Of a DNA stretch of 64,000 nt, positions 43,702 to 55,500 are shown piece by piece. The stretch's first letter is position 1. Each line of letters opens with the position of its first letter. The notes under the pieces were generated by a model. The model saw nothing but the letters and a program-made list of their open reading frames with translations. It was not told the origin of the DNA and did no database searches. The stretch is from Symbiodinium natans (lineage: Eukaryota > Sar > Dinophyceae > Suessiales > Symbiodiniaceae), in the NCBI GenBank assembly GCA_905221605.1, contig CAJNDS010002560.1:1-64000 (forward strand), in the 5' to 3' direction. Both the position numbers and the translations under genes were made by a program.

Positions 43702-46700
43702 CTTCAGTAACACCAAGGCTTCTGGCTTAAGGTGAAGGCTCCGCCCGTTGCCGCTCCAGGCGCGCGCTCGCCTTCTTTTTCTTTAAAAATTTTCGCCGCT
43801 CCAGACGCCGCGCCCGGCTTTAAAAAGTTAAAATCTGTTAACTTCACTTTTTTCTCTAAGTTTGTTTTGTTGGATGCAAAATCTGCAAAATGCTGAAAGG
43901 CAGATCTGCGGCTGTATTGCTGAAGCGCACGGAAGGGGCAATAACGCTGTTAGTTTCCAGTAGAATTGATTTAAGCCCCGTCAAGTTTGATCGTCAATCG
44001 CAGGCTTCGGTTGTGTTTGTGCGGTTGTTGCTTTTTATCCGGCCCCAAAGCTCGTTTTCAAGTAAACCAGACAGGGTTGAGAAAAACATTTCGGGGCCAA
44101 GAGGAGAAGCAGCTTATCTTATAGAGGCTTTGTGTTTCCCCGGCGTTCATGGACTTAGTCGTGCGTAACAAATGAAGGGAAGACTCACATTTTGTTGGAC
44201 GAAAAGGAACTTACATGCATTTGAAATGCTGAGCACGTTTACGCTTTCCACGTTCCTTGCGTGCAAGTTGCTGTGCAGTGCACTTTATGCGATGTTTTCT
44301 GGCTGAAGCAACACCCAATAGCGAATGCAGCAGACAACACGCACCTTTTTAGAACCATGACAGCGACGATGATCACTGTTAGTATTGCAGCCGGGCACGG
44401 GACGGAATGGCCCTGTCGCGACGTTGTAAATCTGAAAAGTCCCGCAGGACCAGAGAACCGTAGACCGTTGTTTCACAATTTCAAAAAGGTAGAGCTTGTC
44501 ACTAAGACCAAAACTGAATTGTGCGTTATGGGCGTTCTTGGCAGTGGATGAACTTTATTCGCTCAGTAATAGTCATTGGTGATGTTGTAAAAAGCACGTG
44601 AATTTGTTCATGCTTCTTTGCCCAACAGTGCTCTTACAGTTCTTTTCTTTGCAGTTTTTTTTATCGCACGCCATGCAAACAACAAAGTGCATTGGAAATG
44701 TGGTCCATTAAAGCACGTAAGAAGCGTCTGGAAGTTCATTTCATTAGTCTTAGTTGCTAGTGCCGCGAAGTGCCACTGCAGCTTTTTTCATGTTACGAAT
44801 TTGTTATCGAGGGTTTGTATTAAGAGGGCTCGCAAGCCCCCTGGGTCCTTCCTCGGATGATGTCGGTGCCCAGTTCAGGGATGCCCAGTTGCACGATGCC
44901 GGGTTAGTTGGCTTTGTTGGAGTTGATGTTCCGATGCCAAGACCCCCTTTCGCCGCCTTGGATATCACTTCACGAACGTCTTAAATCAATCCTAGCCCCA
45001 CAGGGTCCTTGAAGTACCTTTGCTCCTTCGGATTGCGTGGCTGGGCCCAAGCATGTTGAGGCAGACTGTGTATGTGAAGGAGTAGGTTTGGCTCCAATGG
45101 GGTTGAAAGCAACCATACTCAGCTACCGTACCGTACTGTACATATGTTGCATGTCATATAGTTTAATTTATTACGAGACTATGCAGCATAGTCTAAGTTC
45201 TACTCTAAATAATATGTTATGTAATACTTAGGTGATCCTGTGCGGTGGCGCACTGATTGTACTGATTGTACCTCTAGTGCAAGCCATGCTCCAGAACCGA
45301 GCCACGCGACCAGGGCATATTCCGTTAGATGTGCGGGACTTGGTTTGATTCGACACTGGTAATGTTGTAGTGGTAGAATGAAATCAGGTTTGGATGGCAA
45401 AGGCAAAGGCTAGCAAGCACGCACCTTGAGATAACTATGTTAAGCAAGTCTGCCGCAAATTCCGTTTGACACGCTTTTTGCGGCTAAGTGCGGGAGATTC
45501 TAGATCGTGCCAAGCAAACGTATGTGGCTTCCAAGGCTGGACATTGCTTGCTGGCCGGACGTCTTTGCTTTTCTGTCTTGGCCATAGATGTGGCCATGTG
45601 GAAGTCACCTTTCGTTTGCACATCAACAAGCTCCTCATCTGAGATTGAAACGGCGCAGTTCTTCCATCTTTCCGGCCAGTCCAGAGTGGCTGTGTGGAGT
45701 CATGAGCCGGAACCATTTGCTTGAGGACCAGAGGTCCAGCCCGAAATCCGAGGTATGAGCTGGAATCCCACATGTGAATTTGACTTCACACCGCACGGGC
45801 CACGTCACACTAAGTGACCCGTGTTTCCGGTAATGTTCGGAGGCTTCAACGATGCCCCGCTTTGCTTCAATGCCCACAGCCATGCGTTGCAAGAGACTCG
45901 AGGCATTCCAAATGTTTCTTGGCGCTTTAGGATGTGCGCTCCAAGCTCTCACGTGTAGCTCGCAGGGCGATCTCCCGTTGGCCAGTGTCTCCTCATTGTC
46001 CGTTAGTGCCAAAGCAGATGACTGCAAAATAGGCATTGCTTTCTAAAGTGGCATCAGAATCTTTAGTGTGGGGTTGTAAGGGGAATCTTCGGAGAGCCAC
46101 GAAGCCGCATCCACAGTCCAGACCCGTATAGGTTAAAGAAGGGTTTCTGCAGATGTTTGACCTTGGTTCAAGACGAGAGTTGTCGTCTTTTTCGTCAGTC
46201 CGCGTCGCACTTCGACTCATTGTGTTCGTGGTGTCCAAATCCTTCTTGGCTCGTCTCGTTTTGTGGAGTCACCATCACGGAAGTGGCTTTGTTGGATTTG
46301 TTCCACTTTCGGCCTCCCACCCAAAAAATGAGCTGAGTCCGGTTTCATGCTGTCGCAAGCGGGCTAAGCTCAATACAACGCAGGCTGCTTTTTTGTGCAA
46401 AACCAGTTGAAAACTTTTGTGCCGGATTGGCTTCCGAGCCAGTCATCTATATCACATGAGTGTGCAAAACGGTGCAGACTCAGTGCATCTTCGTGCAAGT
46501 TTCTGAATGCAGGACACACCCGCGTAAGTGAGCAGAAACCCTGCAAACGCATGTGCAGATAGCTTGCCTCGGAGGGCACAGTGGCCCGAGAGGAAGATGC
46601 GTTCCAGGCACCATGTGCGTGCTCTCGCTTCGGGGCATTCGTGATGTGCGCCGTTCCATATCTCAGCATGTCATGGCTTGCACATGTGCAGCTTTGACAG

Positions 46701-46732
46701 TTGAAAGCATGCTCGTCATCAAGTATTCGCGG
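43702..46732. other. Three kilobases without recognised genes
   Basis: Only short open frames. Local features are an AT-rich patch at 45100-45235 and small T-runs. No conserved protein motif, tRNA or rRNA is seen on either strand. It is compatible with intergenic or intronic DNA. Confidence 0.4.
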
Positions 46733-47130
46733 CAAATTTCCATGAGGCATCTGGATGGCTGCGAACAGGATTCAGCGTGCATGCTTTGCGGGCCACAGAA
46801 TGAGGTCCCGATGCGATCGTCAGTCGCAGCGGCCAGTCCCAGCCTGTGATGCGAAGACGGGATGGTTGCAACGTTATTCTTCCAAAAGGCAGTATGGGTG
46901 CAGTTTTGAAGCTGTAGTAAGCACTCTTGCAGAAGGCGGAATTGCAATTCGAGTCGTCGAGGTTGCTGACACAGTTTCTCGTTATGCAGCTGTTCCTGTG
47001 GTCGCTGGCACAATTTCTCGTGAGCTCTTTCTGTCAAACCGAGTAGCTTTGCATGTCTGCTTCGGAGCCTCATTTTGCAATGGCATCAACTGAGCCCCCG
47101 TTTGTGTCAGTGTCGGGGTCAGCCACAGAC
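46733..47130 (+). repeat. Direct duplication, copy 1
   Basis: Shares GAGGCATCTGGATGGCTGCG, GTGCATGCT and CACAGAATGAGGTCC with copy 2 at 47497-47840, in the same orientation about 760 bp apart. The match continues past GAGTAGCTTTGC and GCTTCGGAG. Copy 1 is longer by a middle block of about 50 bases. No convincing protein is encoded. Confidence 0.85.
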
Positions 47131-47496
47131 GTGCTGACGACGTCGGAGCAGGTCCCAAGGTCCCAGACACTCCGTGTCTTCGTTGCAGCGTGTCCGTGCT
47201 GAGATGTTTTACAGAAAAGGGAGAGCTCAACGTCGTTGACGCACAGTAGTTGTCCAAGCAACAGTGTCGGGTCACCGACAAAAACAGATTCGCCACAAGA
47301 GAGCTTCTGCTTGCGATGGTTCTTTAGCCCGACTTTGGAGAGTCAGAGCATTGCAGCGCATTGCAGCGCATTGCAGTGCATGCAAACCACTCACTCAACA
47401 AAGTTGGTGTAACCGGCCGGCTTGGGTCGGTCAAACGTCCGGTCATATGTAGGTTTGGCGTATCCGGTTTCTCGCTTTTCTGCCCCTCTCGGCACG

Positions 47497-47840
47497 CAAA
47501 TCTCCATGAGGCATCTGGATGGCTGCGAACAAGATTCGGCGTGCATGCTGTGCGGACGACAGAATGAGGTCCTGATGCGATAGTCCCAGCCAGTGATGCG
47601 AAGATGGGATAAGCTGCAAAGCACGGTTGCGCACAAGAGACAATGCGAGCGCAGTTCCGGAGCTGTAGTATGCGCTGCTGTTCAAGGCGGAAATGGTACT
47701 TCGAGAGTTCGTCTCTTCTTAAGGAACTGTTCCTGTCAAACTGAGTAGCTTTGCGTGCTTGCTTCGGAGTCTCATTCTGCGGTGGCATCAACGTTTGAGC
47801 CCTGCCTCGTTTGTGTCTGGGTCTGGGGTCAGTTGCATAC
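47497..47840 (+). repeat. Direct duplication, copy 2
   Basis: Diverged partner of 46733-47130 with roughly 80% identity by eye and a middle deletion. The pair brackets a short GCATTGCAGC triplet repeat at 47350-47385. Confidence 0.85.
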
Positions 47841-50800
47841 GGTGCTGACTCCCATACACTCCACACCATGTTTCCAAACGTGGGGCCTCATCAGCGAACG
47901 TCATGCGATGTAGTAAACGGTTGCATGTAGCAGACACACAGCTAACAGCTGGTTGCGTGCGCGCAGCGTAATGGTGCCGGTTTCTTTGCGGTTGTTTGGC
48001 ATGGCGATCCCACAGCGCACGATGGCTCGCAGCGTGCTTTGTGCTCGCTGCAATTTTTGGAGGTGCCAGTTACCGAGGCGTGAGCGATGTCTGCCGGAGC
48101 TTCGACAGGGTGCAAGCAGCCATGTTCGGGGACGGCAGGGCCAGGCAACAATGCAAAGACTGCAGAGGCTACGGCAGCCGAGGGCTTTCAGAAGTGTGCT
48201 CCCTGTCTTCGGAGATGCTGAGCTGTGCTTCCACACCCCGGATGTGGGCTTGCGATTCCAGTCCCTGCCCACGCTTGGCGCATGGGGTGCCTTGCATGCA
48301 CTGGCACGATGAGTGCACTGCCTTACAAGCCTGGGCACCGCCAAAACCAACGAAAGCACAGGTCTGAGGGCCGGAGTTGTGTTACAGTATGGGGCCAGAG
48401 GTACTAAGTTTGATGCATGCGGGCTAGCCTTGGAATCATGGTACACTCTCTGGCATGGAAGGGTTGCCTTCCTAACCTCACGAAAGGTCTTGGCTACAAG
48501 GAGACGTGCAATCGTGCAGCCTGTTGAATTACTTGCCTGAGTTGCTGCGGGTTTGTGCAGGACTGGATGAGACAGGCATGTCCTCCACATTTGCTTTTTG
48601 TTTTTGCATCGTTAAGCTTGCACTGGAGGCAGCAGACCCACATGCAGCCAACGACACCACCTGAGGTTTCGGATGTCTTAGGTACTCGCGTGCACATGTT
48701 GCAGTGAGGATGTATGTGGAATGCAAGCGAAGCACTTTCGGGGCACCCAAGCCTGTCTGCGCTCACCATTTCTGTGAGACACCTGCCAGTTTGCCTGCAC
48801 GTAGCAAGCGGATTGCAGAGTCCCTGGCGCAATTGCGGTAGCACGCATTGCTGAGCTGTGAGACGCTTTGGCCCCTCTGCATGGTCTTCGAGCACCATCC
48901 AACACAAGGCGGCAAGGCGCAGCTTCCGGGGCTTTCCAGCAGAAAAGCTCGCGAAGTAACAGCCTTAGGATTCCGAAGTTCTAGATGTTAGGGGCTTTCT
49001 TGGAGGACCTCTATCACGAGTGAGTCGCATGGCTATGCGAACCTGGTTGGGGTGAGGTGCGTATGGAGCTTTTTGCGGCTAGACTGTGTTTCGAGGGAGG
49101 TGCATAAAGTTGGACCAACCTTGGCTTCCCAATCGCTTTGCATCTCAAGAATGGGTCAAAGGCAAAGCACAGTCTCACTGAAACAACATTCCAACACTGC
49201 AGTGTGCGTGTTGCCGAACTCCCCACTTCTGAGCGCAGTCATTAGCAAACTGTCAACGGTGTTCGACATTGGCTGTGATAACTTCCCAGTCGCGACAGAA
49301 TGCCCTTTGCACCCCATGCTGCACGCTGCCGCCTGCGTCACGTCAATCACAAGACAACGATCCCTCGGATACAGCGTGCCTGCACGACAAGGCTCGACAT
49401 CTGGAGGCTGCACGGCCCTTGCAACTGGCCTGGTCCTCTTCGCAGCCAATGATGCCCCGCTCGTCCAAGCTCGCTGTGGTCTGTCCTGAGATCAAGGCGT
49501 TCTTGGGGCCTTCCAAGTGCACATGATCTCGTTGCGTAGCCCCACAACAATGCCACAACAACGCCCGCCAACGCCCGCTGTGGAAAGACCCTTCTTTGCA
49601 CGTGGCTTAGAATCACGGGGAGCTTTGACATCCTCGTGCACCTCATTAAAGCATAGCAGCACCGGGTTGGTGTGACGCTCCTTGAGTAGCTTAGCATTAC
49701 ACCCTCGAGAATGCGCCCTCATCCGTCATCACACCATCAGGTGCTTGCAACCTGTCTGATGTGGGCTGTTCTGGCTGCAAAAGGAAACCGCGTTACTGCA
49801 AGGTGTGACGTCTGGCAAGGCTCGCTCAAGAAGTCGAGGATCACAGGCCGTGAGCACTGCCCGCGTTCCCTGATGAGGATCTGACAAGGCGTGCAGGGCC
49901 CTCGATGTCATTGGCAGGTTCTGATCTTCGTCACCTATCCGCCAGCGAAGAAGAGCTCTGGCTGGACTCCCCCTTGTGTTCTTCGCCAGTGTGCTCACTG
50001 CAAGAAGAGTCCTTATGGTCAAAAGCAATGCTCACTTGAATGTCACGTCATAGATCCAGCTGGAAGCATGCAGCCATGTGTACTTTTGTGCCAGCCCACC
50101 GCTCGTCATGATTCAAGGCCACTTCGCGGAGCAACGCGCGCAGCGCTCAGTAACCTGCGCGAATGCTACCGAACCCGGCTATAGCACCTTAGCTCCGGGT
50201 GAAGATGTGCTGAGCTTGTCAACGTTGCGGCTAGCCCGGCGGGCTGTGTAGAGGCGTCGAGCAGCCTGATGCGGCTCAGGCTGTGGAGCAGGCCTCGTGT
50301 GGGTGAGCGCCCGGTTTTCGGCTCTACTTCAGGGCCACGCCGATCAAAATCCGTGTCCATACTTTCGCAGACGCGCTCTCGCCCATCTCAGGGCGAACTC
50401 CCAGCACTACTTTTCAAGGCATCGTTTCAAGTGTTCGTCCCTGGATTCATCCCTGGATTCATCCCCGGATTCAGCTTCTGCAAATCACAGACAAGCTTCC
50501 TTTGCGGGTACAGCTTTGGATGTCTTTTCATGTGCCGATGTCGCTTTGCTTGTGTCTGACTCTGGCACAGCACACGCAGTAGTGTCACGCCAAAGTACTG
50601 AGATGCTTTGCTTGGGATGCGGCCGCGGCCAAGAAGCCGTGTCTGGACTGACGCGGCGATGCAGTGACGCAGTGACGAGCCCAAAACGAAAACATCTTTG
50701 GCCTCAATGTTATATTCAAGCACCCCAGACTGGACTGGGGCGAGTTAGGTCCAGTGGGTGGAAACCATAGCATAGAAAACGAGTTGCACTGCGTACGGGC

Positions 50801-51889
50801 GCAAGTTTAGGGTCAGCATGTCTCCCTCCCTCAAAAGGAGCGTTTGCTTGCAACAATCAATCGTCTTGTGTCTTACGCACGTTTCTTCCAGGCTGGACTG
50901 GGGAAAGTTGGGCGCCCCAACAGTAATTCTCACAGAAAACATGCAAATTTCCGTTCGGGTGTAAATTTTGAAGTTATTTCGAGCCCAAGGAGCCCAGGAT
51001 TTAGAGCCCGGTCCAACTTGCGCGTATGAGAGAGTGTTTCGAGTGCCTGTGGCGGTTGCAATGCGTGCGCTGCCGTGAGGACGCGTGCAAAAGACGGGGA
51101 AATGGACTACCACTCAGAGGCCCCTGAGAGTACGGCCTGCCTAGGGGCTGCCTGGCAGGAGTTGCCCGATTCACCCGTCTATTCGGAGGCCCCCTCCAGG
51201 CACCCCCGTGGAACTCCATGAGTGAAGCTTTCGGTTGAGGCCCCGGAGGCCCCGGAGGCCCTCTCAAAGGTGACGGGCATCGGCTGTGAGGGCAGATGGC
51301 CCCCAATGCCGTGCTGTGGCACACGCAAGGGTAAAATTCTAAAGCATGCCATTTGTGCCATCAGCTTGTTCCCGGATGTTCCCCAGACTGAATCCAGGCT
51401 TGATGTGGTATTTCTGATGACCTCTGGACTTTTAGAGGGCCATGCACCGTTGTGACTTACTTGTCAGAGTTACGCTGTTGAGCTGGACTTTTGATGTTCC
51501 TGTGAAGTTCTTCTCCTCATGTCATGTTCGAGGCTCGACTTGGTTTGACTCCTGCGTGAGGCCCTTTTGACATGCGACCTTCGTAGGAGTCTCCATAGCC
51601 TCTAAGAGCTGACTGTGCGGCATCGTGCGGCCCCGGTGGTCTCAGTTGCGCATGTTGCACCACACTAGCGGATGCTTCCCTGATTCGCACGATCTGCAAG
51701 CACCGGCCTTGCACCAGTCCTGCGTCGATGCTGTGCACAATGTGCGTCGGCACATCACCGCAAGGTAAAGGGATTCTTCGCGCCATCCCCCAAACGCGCC
51801 TTGAAGGCGGAAGTGTTCGGAGAGCAACGGCGGCAGCGGCGGCCAAGGCTTCCTGGGGGCCGGCATGTGAGCTGTGGGAGCCACTCGGC
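47841..51889. other. Four kilobases without recognised genes
   Basis: Short frames only, none with recognisable motifs. Small features: CTGGATTCATCCC repeated three times near 50440, GAGGCCCCG repeats near 51235, and two related GACTGGACTGGGG/GGCTGGACTGGGG stretches near 50727 and 50892. Confidence 0.4.
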
Positions 51890-52510
51890 TTGGCCACATT
51901 TCTGCCGTGTCTACTCAGCAGCTTTGATTAGCTTTGTGCCGAGTTGAACCACACTGACCGCACGTGAAGGACTGGACCTTCGCCCCCTTTTTGCCTTAAG
52001 GCGCAGGGGCCACCCTTCTTGTGATCTCTCTGCGTTGCATCTCAGCGCCCTCAGAAGGGGAGTGTCTGCTCTTTTGCGGGGGCGAATGCTTTTGTTTCAT
52101 CGGAAGTTTTCCCCCACAAGGCCTGCTGAAAGCCACTGAAAGCCGCAGCATGCCTTGAAGGCGAAGCTTCCTGAAAAGCTTGGCCACATTTTTGCCGTGT
52201 CTAAGCAGCTTTGATTAGCTTCATACGGAGTTCAGCCACGGCAGTTTCCTGTTCTCTTGTCAGCTTCCGCTTGGGTCAGTCAAGCCACCGCAGCTTCCTC
52301 CGTGCACCCGGCCATTGCCTTTGTACATCTCCTGCTTGCTTTCTGGCTCGGCCTCGTACCCTAGATTGGAACCACGAGGCTTTGGGACAGGTTACTGAGG
52401 CTGGAGTTTGTTCACCCTGATGTTGTCCGCAGCGGTGTCGGCCTGTGCACTGAACTCATGTGAAGCACTGGGCCTTCGCCGCCTTCGCCTTACGGTGCAG
52501 ACGTGCTTCT
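51890..52510 (+). repeat. Local direct repeats around GCTTGGCCACATTT
   Basis: The block GCTTGGCCACATTTCTGCCG ... GCAGCTTTGATTAGCTT at 51890-51930 recurs at 52180-52222. The next piece of the first block (GTGAAGGACTGGACCTTCGC and AAGGCGCAG) recurs in altered form at 52460-52500. This suggests a partial tandem duplication of about 290 bp with later decay. Confidence 0.7.
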
Positions 52511-55500
52511 TGTAAGGTGCACTGCGCGCTCGTCAATCGTTCGAAGCAACCGAAGTGACCCCGCAGGTGCTGAAATCGAGAGCTGCGAGGACGTGCCGCT
52601 AGTGGCTTGGTAGCGTGCAGCGAAAGCCGCCGCATCTACTGGGACGGGCGTGCGCTGCCCTTGGCCGCCTGTTTCCATACCTCGTCATGAGCAGACCAAT
52701 GCCAGAAGTGCAGACGTCCGCCAAGGGTCATTTGCCGGCTCATTGGTGTTAGTCGCTATTCTGTAGCGTGCTGCCTGCATCTGCCCGCATCTGCCTGCAT
52801 CTGCGCATGTAGTGTGTGAGAATGTGTGACAGCCTGCGTGTTGCATGATTCACCCGGTGACCTGGATGCGACCTGCATCCTAGGATATCCTAGGCTCCAG
52901 CCGTGCGCTCGCCTGTTGTGATCCCTAGTTGAGGCAGCTGCTGAGCCTCTTCAAGTTGAGCTGATCTGGGCTCACAGCAGGCAGTGACAGCTACGTCGCC
53001 GTCGCCTCCGAACTGCGGCCAAGTCCTCGGATCGCTGCCTCTCGGCGCTCCTTTTGGCAGAGGTCTGGGCAGTAGACTCAGTAGACTCAGTAGACCCACA
53101 GATTTGAGCCGTTTGGGCTTTGCGTTCGTGGCAATTGGGGTCGCTCGAGGCGTTGCTTGAGCAGACTGTCCTGGGTGATGTCCGCCTGACCTGCACCGGT
53201 GCTGTACCAGCAGTTCGCATATACCACTTGTGCTTGCTGGTCTGCTGGTGTAGCAGGTTCAATGAAGTCCGGCAGGTCTGTTCCGGCAGAGCCTTTGTAA
53301 AATCGAAGTGCCCGCGAGTCGGTTTGCTTCATCCCATCCCGACTTCGGAGGAAGGGCTAGGAAGGCTCTGTGGTCGTAGCTACCCCTCTAGCATGACATA
53401 CATGACGACACCGACTGTGGGCTTTAAGTGTGTCTGGCCCGGACAAAAGGACCCTGAACAAACTCCTGACACACCTGCTCTGATTCTTGGTGGGTCCCTT
53501 TTCTTGGAAGGGTTACCTGCGCAGCCTGCACTGTTGCGGCTACAAGGGGCTTTCCGACAGTAGCGGTGCCCTTTTTGGGGGTCCCTTTGCAGGGATTCTA
53601 TTCTTTTTGGGGCTATCCAAGGGTCCCTTATTATCGTAAACTCCCACAAGGTGTTGCCTCTTTCATTGAGAATGCTGCAGGACTTAGGTTGGCCCAGTGT
53701 AGCCAGATGCCACTGAAAGCAGCGTAGGCCCCCCAAAAAAATTTCAAAAGTCTTTCTCCAGGAGCCATGCATGGATTTCTTGAAAAATGCAGCGCTCTTG
53801 TATGCCACGCGACGGAAAGTACATGTAGGCCCCAAACGGGGGACTGGGCATATAGCTAGTGCAGCAGAGGTTTCAAGACGGATTTGCCTTTGCACGGCTG
53901 TTCTCGGAAGGGCTTCCTGTCCCAGACTTTCTGGGAGAGTGAGGGCGCCCCGTGGAGCTGGATTCCTTGACCTGCTGCGCGAGCTCCAAGGTCCCAAGGG
54001 AAAGGCACACAGTAGAGGTGCATCGAAACCCTGCTGGCCTAGGCAACCAGGGTCCTGAAGCCTCCACTCTGGCATCAGTGTGGCATCAGCACATGAATAT
54101 AAGGTTGCAAGCTCTTCTGAAAAATGGCCCCCAAGGCATCTGAGAATCCACGGTGTTGTTCCAGTGGAATTTCAAGTCCGACACCGAAACGGCCCCTTTG
54201 CATGTGATCTTTGTGGGAACCAGAATCTTGTGGACTTCTGGCGAAGTACGGATCTGTGGGAAGGTCTCCAGGCTAACCCCAAGACCTCCCAGAGCTACAA
54301 GGGTCGGGGTTATTTAGGGTTATTTAGGGCTTTGGGGTTTGAAATCATGAGAACAATGCCCAACCAGCAATGACCCAGGCAGGTACCCAAAAAGCAACTG
54401 CCGTGTTGCCTCGAGTTGCTGCACCGCCTATGGTCTGCTGCACCATGCTTTCTTGGGCCCGATGCCGCAATCCTAAAATCGTGGCTACGTGATAGCTACT
54501 CAGGATACGGATACGTGCATGTCATCGGCCCCTCGTAAGGGCTAGCGCCACCACCAATGCCTGCAAAGAGGGGGGACGCATGGAAGGATGCGGCAGCCAA
54601 AACGCTTCGCCACCTGAACCGTGCTGTGGCTCGTTCGGCGGAGAGTGATGGCTTGTTGCAGTTGACAACGCCAGGAACATCTCCCAACCGGTCAAGGAGC
54701 ATCTCCCACCACTTCCGGATGCAACGTTCTGGAAGCTAACCCCGAGGCACATGCAATTGGGCCTTGCCCTGTTGGAGAAGGAAGCTTGTCATCTTGAAGT
54801 GCTTTGAAGAGAGAAGCCTTTGGCATCAATACCCCTTTGCTCCAGGACCTAACATCAAACTCATAGAGCCGCTGTGAATTTGTTGAGTGCTTCGGAGGGC
54901 TTTCATCCAGGGACTTTTCGAACACGACGGCTTTTTAGGGACCACAAGTAATTAGGTGCTGCCATGTCGAACCGGTGCAAGGCTCTTGCAAATTCGCGTC
55001 TCCGCCTGGGCAATCGACCGTGGTTCTCCCGAAGGCGGTAACACGAGCCACTGAATCGTCCTGCTGTGTGAACATGTGACCGGAACGTTGCAGTTGTTGC
55101 GATTTCTGGTTTGCATCTCTCGGAATGTCTTGCTGGGTTTGGGAGGGCGCGGCTGTCTGCCTTGCGAGGGCAGGCCCTCTGGCTGCCTGTGGGGAGAAGT
55201 ATTTGGGGCCGGAAGGGAAGAAGGCTCGGGTGGTCAACTTTCCGGGTCTTCGCACAAGCAGCCAGCCCGCGGAGCTCGTGGGCATGCCACACAAGTACAA
55301 AGAGGTATTTGGCAAACTGCAGATCCTGTCCTGATTGCTCCTCAGCATTGCACACGTTTCTGCATGGGGCTGTCTTGTTGGTTTTAAACCGTAGGACCAT
55401 ACGGTGTTTTTTCTGAATTCTGATCCCTTTTGCGGTCCTTCATATAAGGCGGTCCCTATGATTGAGGGGTACTGACCCAACAAGGGGACCATAGTTTAGA

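Noticed and set aside
47901-48590. 229-codon minus-strand frame and an overlapping plus-strand frame with a hydrophobic start at 47996
   Set aside because: The plus frame has no ATG before its hydrophobic stretch, and neither shows a known domain.
53380-54075. 231-codon minus-strand frame
   Set aside because: No motif, no neighbouring frame of similar quality, and composition like the surrounding DNA. Probably fortuitous.
54290-54345. TTTAGGG-like repeats near 54.3 kb
   Set aside because: Only two imperfect heptamers, too few to call a telomere-type tract.
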